DNA of 32,468 nucleotides, from contig JAIKZH010000057.1 in NCBI GenBank assembly GCA_024682395.1, forward strand, positions 1 to 32,468. Direction: 5' to 3'. Every line of letters begins with the position of its first letter. The stretch's first letter is position 1. This DNA comes from Bacteroidaceae bacterium (GTDB lineage: Bacteria; Bacteroidota; Bacteroidia; Bacteroidales; Bacteroidaceae). Below, in pieces: positions 18,635 through 25,331 of this stretch. The notes under the pieces were generated by a model that ran no database searches, was not told the origin of the DNA, and saw nothing but the letters and a program-made list of their open reading frames with translations. The position numbers and the translations under genes are program-made.

Positions 18635-18675
18635 ATCCGCAGTGTCTGATCATATGACATTGCGGATAATTTATT
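18635..18675 (+). terminator. Terminator of the barrel gene
   Basis: A 12-bp stem with one G-U pair (ATCCGCAGTGTC 18635-18646, GACATTGCGGAT 18656-18667), a 9-nt loop, then AATTTATT. It lies 38 bp after the barrel stop codon and separates that gene from the island promoter. Confidence 0.75.
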
Positions 18676-18781
18676 ATATAGTTTTATTGATTCGTGTTTA
18701 GAATTTATATTTTGAAATGTTTTTTTGTTTATTAGGTTGCACTGGTTTTTACATGTGACCTGAAAAAAGTTACTATTTTAT

Positions 18782-18812
18782 TTTGAGATATTCTTACTTA
18801 ATCGTAACTTTG
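18782..18812 (+). promoter_or_regulatory. Promoter opening the restriction island
   Basis: TTTG at 18782-18785, a 19-bp spacer, then TAACTTTG at 18805-18812, followed by CA. This is a full match to the Bacteroidetes TTTG-N19-TAnnTTTG promoter and the best one in the window. Expected start is near 18819. The first good ORF begins more than 340 nt downstream, after a terminator-like hairpin. Confidence 0.75.
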
Positions 18813-18818
18813 CAATTG

Positions 18819-19146
18819 CATCTTCCTATATGATGCACTCAATTAATGAGTCAATATCATAGGGTAGAGCGCTACATATTGAAAGGCGTTACTGACGCTT
18901 TGTTTTTGGTTGTTCAAAACTTCCACAATCGAACGGTAATTCAAAAACAAATGCTGGGGTGACCCCACGGGGTGTATCATATACTACTCCGTAGTGTGCT
19001 GTGAGGGTACTTTGTGCCCTCTATGCACACATTACGGATGTACTATATACTTTTACGTGGGTGTTTCTCTGTCTGTTTAATTACCAAGGCTGTGGAAGGC
19101 TATGAACAACGAACAGGCAGATGTAAACACCCGCGCTTTTTATTTT
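18819..19146 (+). ncRNA. Structured RNA, about 325 nt, upstream of restriction operon (unknown family)
   Basis: A segment with its own promoter and terminator-like end and no convincing ORF. Hairpins read by eye: a GCGT/ACGC stem at about 18886-18898; a perfect 10-bp pairing TTTGTTTTTG (18899-18908) with CAAAAACAAA (18942-18951) enclosing a TGTTC/GAACG stem; GGGGT/ACCCC near 18956-18966; a long imperfect stem-loop at about 18974-19049 (TCCGTA with TACGGA, an inner GAGGGTA/TGCCCTC); and the terminal 11+10-bp hairpin at 19056-19135. It does not begin like tmRNA and I do not recognise 6S, RNase P or SRP features. It could be a stand-alone RNA or a long regulatory leader for the downstream genes. 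Confidence 0.5.
19056..19146 (+). terminator. Terminator-like hairpin ending the structured RNA
   Basis: Outer stem of 11 bp (CGTGGGTGTTT 19056-19066 with AAACACCCGCG 19125-19135, one G-U), a small internal loop, then a 10-bp stem (19068-19077 with 19112-19121, one G-U) and a large apical loop of about 34 nt. A CTTTTTATTTT tract follows directly. The unusually large loop could also take part in other pairings. Confidence 0.65.
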
Positions 19147-19160
19147 GTAGTTAGCCAAAA

Positions 19161-19475
19161 TTGTATACCCAGTTCGCACAGGGTGTTTGCGAACAGCTCT
19201 TGAATGTGATGGCTAAGTACACTCAAGACTCACATATCACTACAACAGAAGAGGTGAAAAGCTTCTTCCACCACATCGTGTATGACCTTGACATTAATTT
19301 TCATCCTGACGATGATTTCAAGGATTATGTCAGTTACAAGACTGGCGAAAGGACAATGGATGATGAACAGGCGGAACTCTATAATCGACTGATGGACGAG
19401 TCTTTTGACGTTTGTGGCGAAAAAGTGTATGAGATTGGTAGTGACTTACTATTTAAAAGATTCCAAATAGAGTAA
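19161..19475 (+). CDS. Small acidic protein of unknown family in the restriction island
   Basis: 104 residues if it starts at the TTG 19161; the frame is closed by a TAG at 19152-19154, so the only other choice is ATG 19209 (88 residues). I prefer the TTG because the first residues (YTQFAQGVCEQLLNVMAKY) read as a normal amphipathic helix, but this is not certain. The protein is acidic (HPDDDFKDY, TMDDEQAELYNRLMDE), probably mostly helical, with no signal peptide, membrane helix or recognisable DNA-binding motif. A 7-bp inverted repeat (GTTCGCA 19172-19178, TGCGAAC 19188-19194) lies inside its first codons. It sits between two folded RNA segments and before the methyltransferase. A control or accessory protein for the operon is possible, not shown. 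Confidence 0.55.
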   Translation: MYTQFAQGVCEQLLNVMAKYTQDSHITTTEEVKSFFHHIVYDLDINFHPDDDFKDYVSYKTGERTMDDEQAELYNRLMDESFDVCGEKVYEIGSDLLFKRFQIE

Positions 19476-19515
19476 ATGAAATGAAGTAAAGGAAATATAG
19501 AGATTTTGACATCAT

Positions 19516-19694
19516 TGGTTGACTGATTAACCAGAATTACGACCTCAGGGAACACATCAGTTAGACAAGCAATTGGATGTTTGCGCTCATACGGGCGTGG
19601 ACAGTTAGATTGTTGTCTGATGTGGGCCGTCGTAAGCCTTGGTTAAACACATCTTCTTCCACGCCCCCTTTTCGAAACGAAGAGAGGGCTTTTT
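19516..19694 (+). promoter_or_regulatory. Folded leader with competing hairpins before the methyltransferase
   Basis: A 120-nt hairpin spans 19527-19646 through stacked stems: TTAACCA/TGGTTAA (19527-19533/19640-19646), TTACGAC/GTCGTAA (19537-19543/19629-19635), CACATCAG/CTGATGTG (19553-19560/19617-19624), ACAA/TTGT, CAAT/ATTG and a wobble-rich apical stem. Two alternatives compete. TGGTT (19516-19520) can pair with AACCA (19529-19533), breaking the base of the long hairpin. GGGCGTGGA (19593-19601) is perfectly complementary to TCCACGCCC (19658-19666), which overlaps the left arm of the terminator-like hairpin at 19663. This is the layout of an attenuator. No ligand class is recognised. Confidence 0.5.
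19663..19694 (+). terminator. Terminator-like hairpin immediately before methyltransferase ATG
   Basis: Left arm 19663-19673 (GCCCCCTTTTC), loop GAAAC, right arm 19679-19689 (GAAGAGAGGGC): 11 positions with one mismatch (C-A) and one G-U pair. Five T (19690-19694) follow, and the ATG is at 19696. It may end transcription just before the gene, or hide the translation start. Its left arm can instead pair with 19593-19601. Confidence 0.55.
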
Positions 19695-19695
19695 C

Positions 19696-20811
19696 ATGTC
19701 AAAGAAGAAATTTACATTCATAGACTTGTTTGCTGGTATTGGTGGATTTCATACAGCCATGCATAGCGTTGGTGGAAAATGCGTTTATGCAAGTGAATGG
19801 GACAAGAATGCCAGAATATCATACGAAGCAAACTACAAAAATATAGAACCCAAGCTATTTACAAAAGATAAAGAGGGGCGATACCTCTATTTCAACGAAG
19901 ACATCAACGATGCTCTTCCTTCGGAGATTCCCGATTTTGACATCTGTTGTGGAGGATTCCCTTGTCAGCCCTTTTCTGTCGCAGGCCTAAAGCGTGGTTT
20001 TGATGATACGAGAGGAACGCTATTCTTTAACATCGTAAACATCGTGAGAGAGAAAATAAATGCTGGTGTTCCACCAAGAGTATTGTTCCTTGAAAACGTG
20101 AGAGGTCTAAAGAATCACGACAAAGGAAAAACGTTAAAAGTGATTCTGGCAACCCTTGAAGAACTTGGGTATGACTGTTCATATGAAGTTCTTAATGCCA
20201 AATATTTTGGCGTTCCCCAAAATAGAGAGCGTTTGTTCATCATTGCTTGGTATAAAAAGCTGGTCAATGTCGATGGATTCCGTTTTCCATGGGGTATTTC
20301 TCCTAGCGGAAAGACAATTTTTGACAAAGAGAAGCAGAAAGAGGGTACGATGCCGACGAAAATTTCAGACATCTTTGAACCAAGTGACACAATAGATCCT
20401 AAGTTCACTATCTCTGACCGTATGTGGGTAGGTCATCAGAACCGCAAAGAACGAAATAAACAAAACGGCAAAGGCTTTGGCTATTCGTTATTCAATGCTG
20501 ACAGTCCATATACAAGTACAATCTCAGCACGTTATTGGAAAGACGGCAGCGAGATACTGATTGACCAGTCAGATAAAGGTCTTAACCCTCGAACGCTGAC
20601 TCCTGTTGAGGCAGGACGATTACAGGGATATAGAATCATTGGTAATGGCTGGGAGCATCCTGAGTGTGCCAACAATCAGAACTATAACGCATCTAACCTA
20701 GAGTTCAAAATTGTTGTTTCTAAGAAAGAGGCTTACCATCAGTTTGGAAACAGTGTAGCGATACCTGTCATTAAGAGACTAGCAGAAGAAATAGTAAAAC
20801 AATTGATGTAA
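19696..20811 (+). CDS. DNA (cytosine-5) methyltransferase of a restriction-modification system
   Basis: SAM-dependent enzyme that methylates cytosine C5 in a specific DNA site, protecting host DNA from the partner nuclease. With the ATG at 19696 it has 371 residues; an in-frame extension to 19639 exists but would run through the hairpin. Motifs appear in standard order: I FIDLFAGIGGFHTA (8-21), IV GGFPCQPFS with catalytic Cys90, VI ENV (133-135), VIII QNRERLF (175-181), a target-recognition region (about 190-295), IX LTPVEAGRLQGY (301-312), X YHQFGNSVAIPVI (347-359). It is followed at 17 bp by the McrB-like gene. The recognition sequence cannot be read from the sequence; TISARYWKDGSEILI in the target region may help a homology search. 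Confidence 0.95.
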   Translation: MSKKKFTFIDLFAGIGGFHTAMHSVGGKCVYASEWDKNARISYEANYKNIEPKLFTKDKEGRYLYFNEDINDALPSEIPDFDICCGGFPCQPFSVAGLKRGFDDTRGTLFFNIVNIVREKINAGVPPRVLFLENVRGLKNHDKGKTLKVILATLEELGYDCSYEVLNAKYFGVPQNRERLFIIAWYKKLVNVDGFRFPWGISPSGKTIFDKEKQKEGTMPTKISDIFEPSDTIDPKFTISDRMWVGHQNRKERNKQNGKGFGYSLFNADSPYTSTISARYWKDGSEILIDQSDKGLNPRTLTPVEAGRLQGYRIIGNGWEHPECANNQNYNASNLEFKIVVSKKEAYHQFGNSVAIPVIKRLAEEIVKQLM

Positions 20812-20828
20812 CATAATTATTGCCAGAT

Positions 20829-22874
20829 ATGGAACTAAAAAACTTAAATGAACTTAAAACAGAAATCGAATCAAAGTATCAAAACAGTTTCTCGTTTGGA
20901 GAAAGACGATTGCCCAAGTCGTTTAAGGAGTTGATAACACAATTTGATAATGATCGTATCACTTATAACGAATTCTCGTTCATAGTCCAACGTACTTCTG
21001 AAGGAAAAATTGTAGCTCCTAACCAATGGCTATATATTGCAGCGTTTTACTCATCCTACTATAAAGAGTTACTTGAATATAAGGAGGAATTGTACAATCA
21101 CCTTCTGCCAAAGTATGACAACAAAAAAGGGGCTTTAGAAGAACCTATTAAAGCCTGCTGTGACAATTTGGAAAATGCTAAATCATTATTAGAACAATAT
21201 CCTGATGGTCAAAACAAGGATTATTTAATTCGGTTTCTTTCCGATTATAAGTGGTGGGGAGGAGCCAAAACTATTGATAGGTCTGATTTCTGTGCGTCGG
21301 CAATTCTTTCAAGTGCCGGATTGGTAAATGTTGCTCAGGGATATGTCACAGATATTTGTAAATTTTTGGCGAACAATCCGGAAGCAGAAAACATTCTATT
21401 GACAGAGTCAATATCAAAAGAAGATAATTATATAACACTCTCAAAAGAAGAATTATTCCGCCAGATATCTGCCGCAACTTTCCTAAAAAAAGCATTGAGA
21501 ATCGTTATTGAAGAGGACCCCAACCTTTCCAAATTGGAAGCTCTTGGCAAATACAAAGAAACGAATAAGCAATTGAAAATTAATGGCTTCAATCTTTGGA
21601 GAAAAAAAGATGAATTACCCTCAAGGTTAGAAGACGTATATCAAGACATTGAAATAGTACACAAAGGTCAGAATTATGTTATGTACCTTGAGTGGACTCC
21701 TGCAAATATGGAGAATTTGTTCTTCCCTTTATTTAATAATGCCTATGCTGACATGTTCAAAATGGGAAAGGAAGGAAACGAATATGTTCTATATAAGTTA
21801 AGTAAAACTAAAAGAGCTAGTAAGGCTGTCGGATCTCTCCAGCAAATCTTCTACGGCGCACCAGGTACTGGTAAGTCAAATACTATTAAAAGAGAGGTGG
21901 ATGACAAAGGAAAACTAAACTTCCGTACGACATTCCATCCTGATAGCGACTACTCTACTTTTGTCGGTTGTTATAAGCCAAAGATGAAACGGAGCACCAT
22001 TACTAAAGATGGTGTAACAACAACAGAGGAGAAGATCGTTTATAGTTTTGAGCCACAGGCATTCACTAATGCATACGTACAAGCATGGAAAACCAAAGAT
22101 GATGTGTATCTAATTATCGAAGAGATTAACAGAGGTAATTGTGCTCAGATATTCGGGGATTTATTCCAGTTGCTTGACCGCAAGAATGGCGAATCTGAAT
22201 ACCCAGTGATTGCAGACTCTTCTCTTGCTGATTATCTAAAAACCGCATTGGTGGATAGTGAGCGTGATGATATTCCTGCTGATGTGAAGAACGGAAGAAA
22301 ACTAAAACTACCTTCAAATCTCTATATTTGGGTCACGATGAACACAAGTGACCAAAGCCTTTTCCCTATTGACTCTGCTTTCAAGCGCCGCTGGGAATGG
22401 AAATATATGAAGATAAAGGACGAGGGCAAAGAATGGAAGATAGACGTAAAAATAAAAGATGCCAACGGAGAGGAAAAGCAGGTTGACTGGTGGAATTTTA
22501 TCCGTAAGGTCAACGAAATAATCGCTTCTATGACATCAAGTGCTGATAAGCAATTGGGATACTTCTTCTGCAAGGCAGACAAGAAAACACCTGAAAGGGC
22601 AAGTGATCCGAATGGCGAAAACGACCTTATTTCTTTAGATACGTTTGTTAGCAAGGTGCTGTTCTATCTTTGGAATGATGTGTTCAAAGATTATGGCTTC
22701 GAGGATGCTTCATTGTTCCAATACATCAAAACGGAAGACGGGAAGGAAACTAAAAAGGATCTTACCTTTCCTGATTTCTACAAGGAAGATAGCAACGAGG
22801 TAAACTCTACAATGGTAAGCGACTTCGTTCAGAAAGTAATGAACTGGAAAAAGAAGGAAGAAGAAAAGAACTGA
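20829..22874 (+). CDS. McrB-like AAA+ NTPase (LlaJI/McrBC-type restriction subunit)
   Basis: Predicted nucleotide-driven motor and DNA-recognition subunit of the restriction complex. A TTG three codons upstream (20820) is possible, but the ATG at 20829 is preferred (681 residues). The first 330 residues are a mostly helical domain I do not recognise. The AAA+ domain then shows Walker A GAPGTGKS (343-350), Walker B LIIEEINRG (428-436), the McrB-family MNTSDQS motif (504-510, the counterpart of MNTAD in GTP-using McrB), and FKRRWEW (518-524) as a likely arginine-finger region. Nucleotide preference (GTP by analogy with McrB) is inference. Its stop overlaps the start of the nuclease gene by one base (TGATG), implying coupled translation and a complex of the two. 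Confidence 0.9.
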   Translation: MELKNLNELKTEIESKYQNSFSFGERRLPKSFKELITQFDNDRITYNEFSFIVQRTSEGKIVAPNQWLYIAAFYSSYYKELLEYKEELYNHLLPKYDNKKGALEEPIKACCDNLENAKSLLEQYPDGQNKDYLIRFLSDYKWWGGAKTIDRSDFCASAILSSAGLVNVAQGYVTDICKFLANNPEAENILLTESISKEDNYITLSKEELFRQISAATFLKKALRIVIEEDPNLSKLEALGKYKETNKQLKINGFNLWRKKDELPSRLEDVYQDIEIVHKGQNYVMYLEWTPANMENLFFPLFNNAYADMFKMGKEGNEYVLYKLSKTKRASKAVGSLQQIFYGAPGTGKSNTIKREVDDKGKLNFRTTFHPDSDYSTFVGCYKPKMKRSTITKDGVTTTEEKIVYSFEPQAFTNAYVQAWKTKDDVYLIIEEINRGNCAQIFGDLFQLLDRKNGESEYPVIADSSLADYLKTALVDSERDDIPADVKNGRKLKLPSNLYIWVTMNTSDQSLFPIDSAFKRRWEWKYMKIKDEGKEWKIDVKIKDANGEEKQVDWWNFIRKVNEIIASMTSSADKQLGYFFCKADKKTPERASDPNGENDLISLDTFVSKVLFYLWNDVFKDYGFEDASLFQYIKTEDGKETKKDLTFPDFYKEDSNEVNSTMVSDFVQKVMNWKKKEEEKN

Positions 22875-25219
22875 TGTATATCCTATTTGAAGAACACCAG
22901 TACGAAAGTTCCCGTGTAGAGAAGATTCTGAAGGATATCTATGCTCTACAAGATGTTGACAAGCGGGTATGTGTACAATATGTGGGTTATTTCTACAATC
23001 CGCATCTGCACGACTGTGTGTTTATACTACCTAAGGTGTTGCTTACAGAACAAGAAACATTGGTAGGAGTAAAACAGGAGTCAGGCGAACCAGTAACACC
23101 TGAAATGGTACTGGAACCGAAAGGTCAGGAAAAGCTAAGCAAGGAGTACAGAAAGTTCATTTACGAGTTCTCGGTGTGGATTTACAGAGCCTTGAATGTG
23201 TTCTACAAAGCCAATCCCAAGAGTAAGGCTATTCTTTACAAGCACCTTCCGCAAGCAGGTAAAGGTCGTAGGCATCAGGCGAAAACATATCTGGACATAG
23301 TGCTGTCGCTCATCAACTTTAATCAGGAGAATCGCGACTTCGTACTTTTCACAATCAAGAACCTACACAGAGGGAATAACAAAATCAACTGGATGCGTAC
23401 TATCTCGCATTCACAGGCTTTCGTACAGGATAAGGATGTCGTCTATTTGAATCCTGTAAACAAGAAGCGTATCGTAAACTATGAAGAAGAGTTATTCGTC
23501 ATCTTCTATAGTATTTTGAATTATCTGAACGGTGCATATGGTTTTCATACCCCCATCAATATTCAATACGAACTGATTACTGGCAAGCAGTTCAAACAGT
23601 ACATGCACGGGATGGGCAAGACGAGACTTATGCAGATTAAGTACAAGTATTTCTCGGATAAGGCTCTTCAGTTATGGGATTTGTGCTATGCCTTCTTCGA
23701 AAATTCATATCGGATTGCCATCAACACAAATACACAGGAATATCTTCTGACCAAGAACTTCAATATCGTGTTCGAGGCAATGATAGACGAACTGATAGGA
23801 ACACCACATCATAATATCCCTAAAGGACTTGCAGATCAAGACGATGGCAAGCGAGTGGATCATATGTACACAGATCTCGCATTAACATCAGCAGAGGCAC
23901 AAACGAACAGAGAGGTCTATTATATCGGTGACAGTAAGTACTATAAGAGTGGGCATCCGCTGACATCGGAGTCTATCTATAAGCAATACACGTATGCAAA
24001 GAACGTCATACAATGGAATGTCAATCTTTTCTTGTCGGACGATACTGCATATGATGAACTCGACAAACATAAAAGACAGGCAGATAAAGACCGTTTCGGC
24101 AACATACGCTTACAAGATGCATCGGTGACAGAGGGCTACGATGTGATTCCAAACTTCTTTATCAGCGCCTTTGTCAATAATGACCTAAAGTATAACGTTA
24201 AGGAAAATATACGGCCACATAAGGATAAGAACGAGGAACATTGCACCAAGATTTCGTATCAATTTCCAGATCGTTTGTTTGACAGGGATACATTGTTCTT
24301 GTCTCAATATGATGTAAACTTCCTATATGTGCTCTTCTTGTATGCTCGTAATAAGACTAACGAGAAAATACAATGGAAAGAACTCGTGAGAAAGAAGTTT
24401 CGTGACGAGATAAGGGCTGTTATTCAGAAAAAATTCATGATCTATGCGATGCGGGCCCGTTTGGGCGTGGATGGCGCATTGTACCTGCAGCAACACTTCT
24501 ACGAACTGAACGGAAGAGTTTTCCAACCATACGGAGAGGAACGAATGACATATTTTGCATATGCTCGTCCTACAAAGAATATGGAGAATACTCAGACACA
24601 ATATGATGACTTGTCACGATACTTTATTATTGAAAAATGCGGCATGGGACAAGACCCGCATGAAGTGCTTAAATCCGCTATAGAACAGGAACTACAGAAA
24701 CCTATCGCACATTCGCAATGGCTGACGCTGCATTATCTGGAACGATACACGAACAAAGGTATTCTGGTGGGTTACTACAAGGATGAGGAGCATCTAAAAT
24801 GGATTCTTGGTCATAACGATAAAGGCTCATTGGTTTACAATGTACGTTTACAAGTAAAAGGCGAAGAACAAAGAGCAGGTGCGCATACTTCCGGATTCTA
24901 CAGCAAGAAGAATGTTCAGTTCGTTATACTCTATACAGACAACGTAGAACAAACGAGTGAATATCGCGTCTTTCACGTAAAGGATACTGCTAGCAAGGTT
25001 ACAGAAGAAAGAATGCGTGATACATGGTATCCATTTGATGTTAAAGGTTCTCATTTCTTCTTCCGATTCGATGAAGAGGTGACACTTGGAAAATTAATAA
25101 TTACTGAATTGATTAAACGTCTGAAGAAAAATCATTTGGCGGAGTTTGGGGAGTACACTCAACATGAGCCCCTTTTTACGACTGCTGAGGAAGTCCTTGA
25201 GTTTCGTATGAGTTTGTAA
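22874..25219 (+). CDS. LlaJI/McrC-like restriction endonuclease subunit
   Basis: Predicted nuclease partner of the McrB-like NTPase. A PD-(D/E)xK core is visible: an acidic helix residue Glu301 (VFEAMIDEL), Asp329 in VDHMYTDLAL, then YYIGDSKYYK with Asp353-x-Lys355 and a following Gln371 in IYKQYTYAK. The N-terminal 280 residues precede the nuclease, as in McrC and LlaJI-family proteins where this part contacts the NTPase ring. At 781 residues it is clearly longer than McrC (about 350) or, as I recall, LlaJI-type subunits; the extra C-terminal part (about 560-781) includes a beta-rich stretch (VQFVILYTDNV to SHFFFRFDEE) that could be a separate DNA- or base-reading domain. It overlaps the NTPase gene by one base and is followed by two hairpins. 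Confidence 0.85.
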   Translation: MYILFEEHQYESSRVEKILKDIYALQDVDKRVCVQYVGYFYNPHLHDCVFILPKVLLTEQETLVGVKQESGEPVTPEMVLEPKGQEKLSKEYRKFIYEFSVWIYRALNVFYKANPKSKAILYKHLPQAGKGRRHQAKTYLDIVLSLINFNQENRDFVLFTIKNLHRGNNKINWMRTISHSQAFVQDKDVVYLNPVNKKRIVNYEEELFVIFYSILNYLNGAYGFHTPINIQYELITGKQFKQYMHGMGKTRLMQIKYKYFSDKALQLWDLCYAFFENSYRIAINTNTQEYLLTKNFNIVFEAMIDELIGTPHHNIPKGLADQDDGKRVDHMYTDLALTSAEAQTNREVYYIGDSKYYKSGHPLTSESIYKQYTYAKNVIQWNVNLFLSDDTAYDELDKHKRQADKDRFGNIRLQDASVTEGYDVIPNFFISAFVNNDLKYNVKENIRPHKDKNEEHCTKISYQFPDRLFDRDTLFLSQYDVNFLYVLFLYARNKTNEKIQWKELVRKKFRDEIRAVIQKKFMIYAMRARLGVDGALYLQQHFYELNGRVFQPYGEERMTYFAYARPTKNMENTQTQYDDLSRYFIIEKCGMGQDPHEVLKSAIEQELQKPIAHSQWLTLHYLERYTNKGILVGYYKDEEHLKWILGHNDKGSLVYNVRLQVKGEEQRAGAHTSGFYSKKNVQFVILYTDNVEQTSEYRVFHVKDTASKVTEERMRDTWYPFDVKGSHFFFRFDEEVTLGKLIITELIKRLKKNHLAEFGEYTQHEPLFTTAEEVLEFRMSL

Positions 25220-25234
25220 ACTCACATTAAATAA

Positions 25235-25269
25235 GAAATGAGCCAGATCATAACAATCTGGCTCATTTC
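25235..25269. terminator. Strong hairpin between nuclease and xylanase genes
   Basis: A perfect 13-bp inverted repeat (GAAATGAGCCAGA 25235-25247, TCTGGCTCATTTC 25257-25269) with a 9-nt loop. It lies 15 bp after the nuclease stop and 62 bp after the end of the oppositely oriented xylanase gene. T-tracts are weak on both sides, but the stem is strong and may serve both genes. Confidence 0.7.
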
Positions 25270-25280
25270 ATTATGGATTA

Positions 25281-25313
25281 TATGAAAATACGTTTTAACG
25301 TTTCATATTTTTT
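25281..25313 (+). terminator. Second terminator on the plus strand
   Basis: TATGAAA (25281-25287) pairs with TTTCATA (25301-25307), with an inner CGT/ACG stem and a 3-nt bulge, followed by six T (25308-25313). It backs up the stronger hairpin just upstream and stops island transcription from entering the xylanase gene in antisense. Confidence 0.6.
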
Positions 25314-25331
25314 GATCTTAAAATCGTGGTA

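Noticed and set aside
19083..19643. 9-nt complementarity between the terminator loop (ACCAAGGCT, 19083-19091) and the second leader (AGCCTTGGT, 19635-19643)
   Set aside because: A 9-nt match between two segments of a few hundred bases is within reach of chance; left out unless covariation supports a loop-loop contact.
18598..25331. Direct repeats or att sites bounding the restriction island
   Set aside because: No shared word of useful length between the left and right flanks, and no integrase, transposase or tRNA gene in the window.
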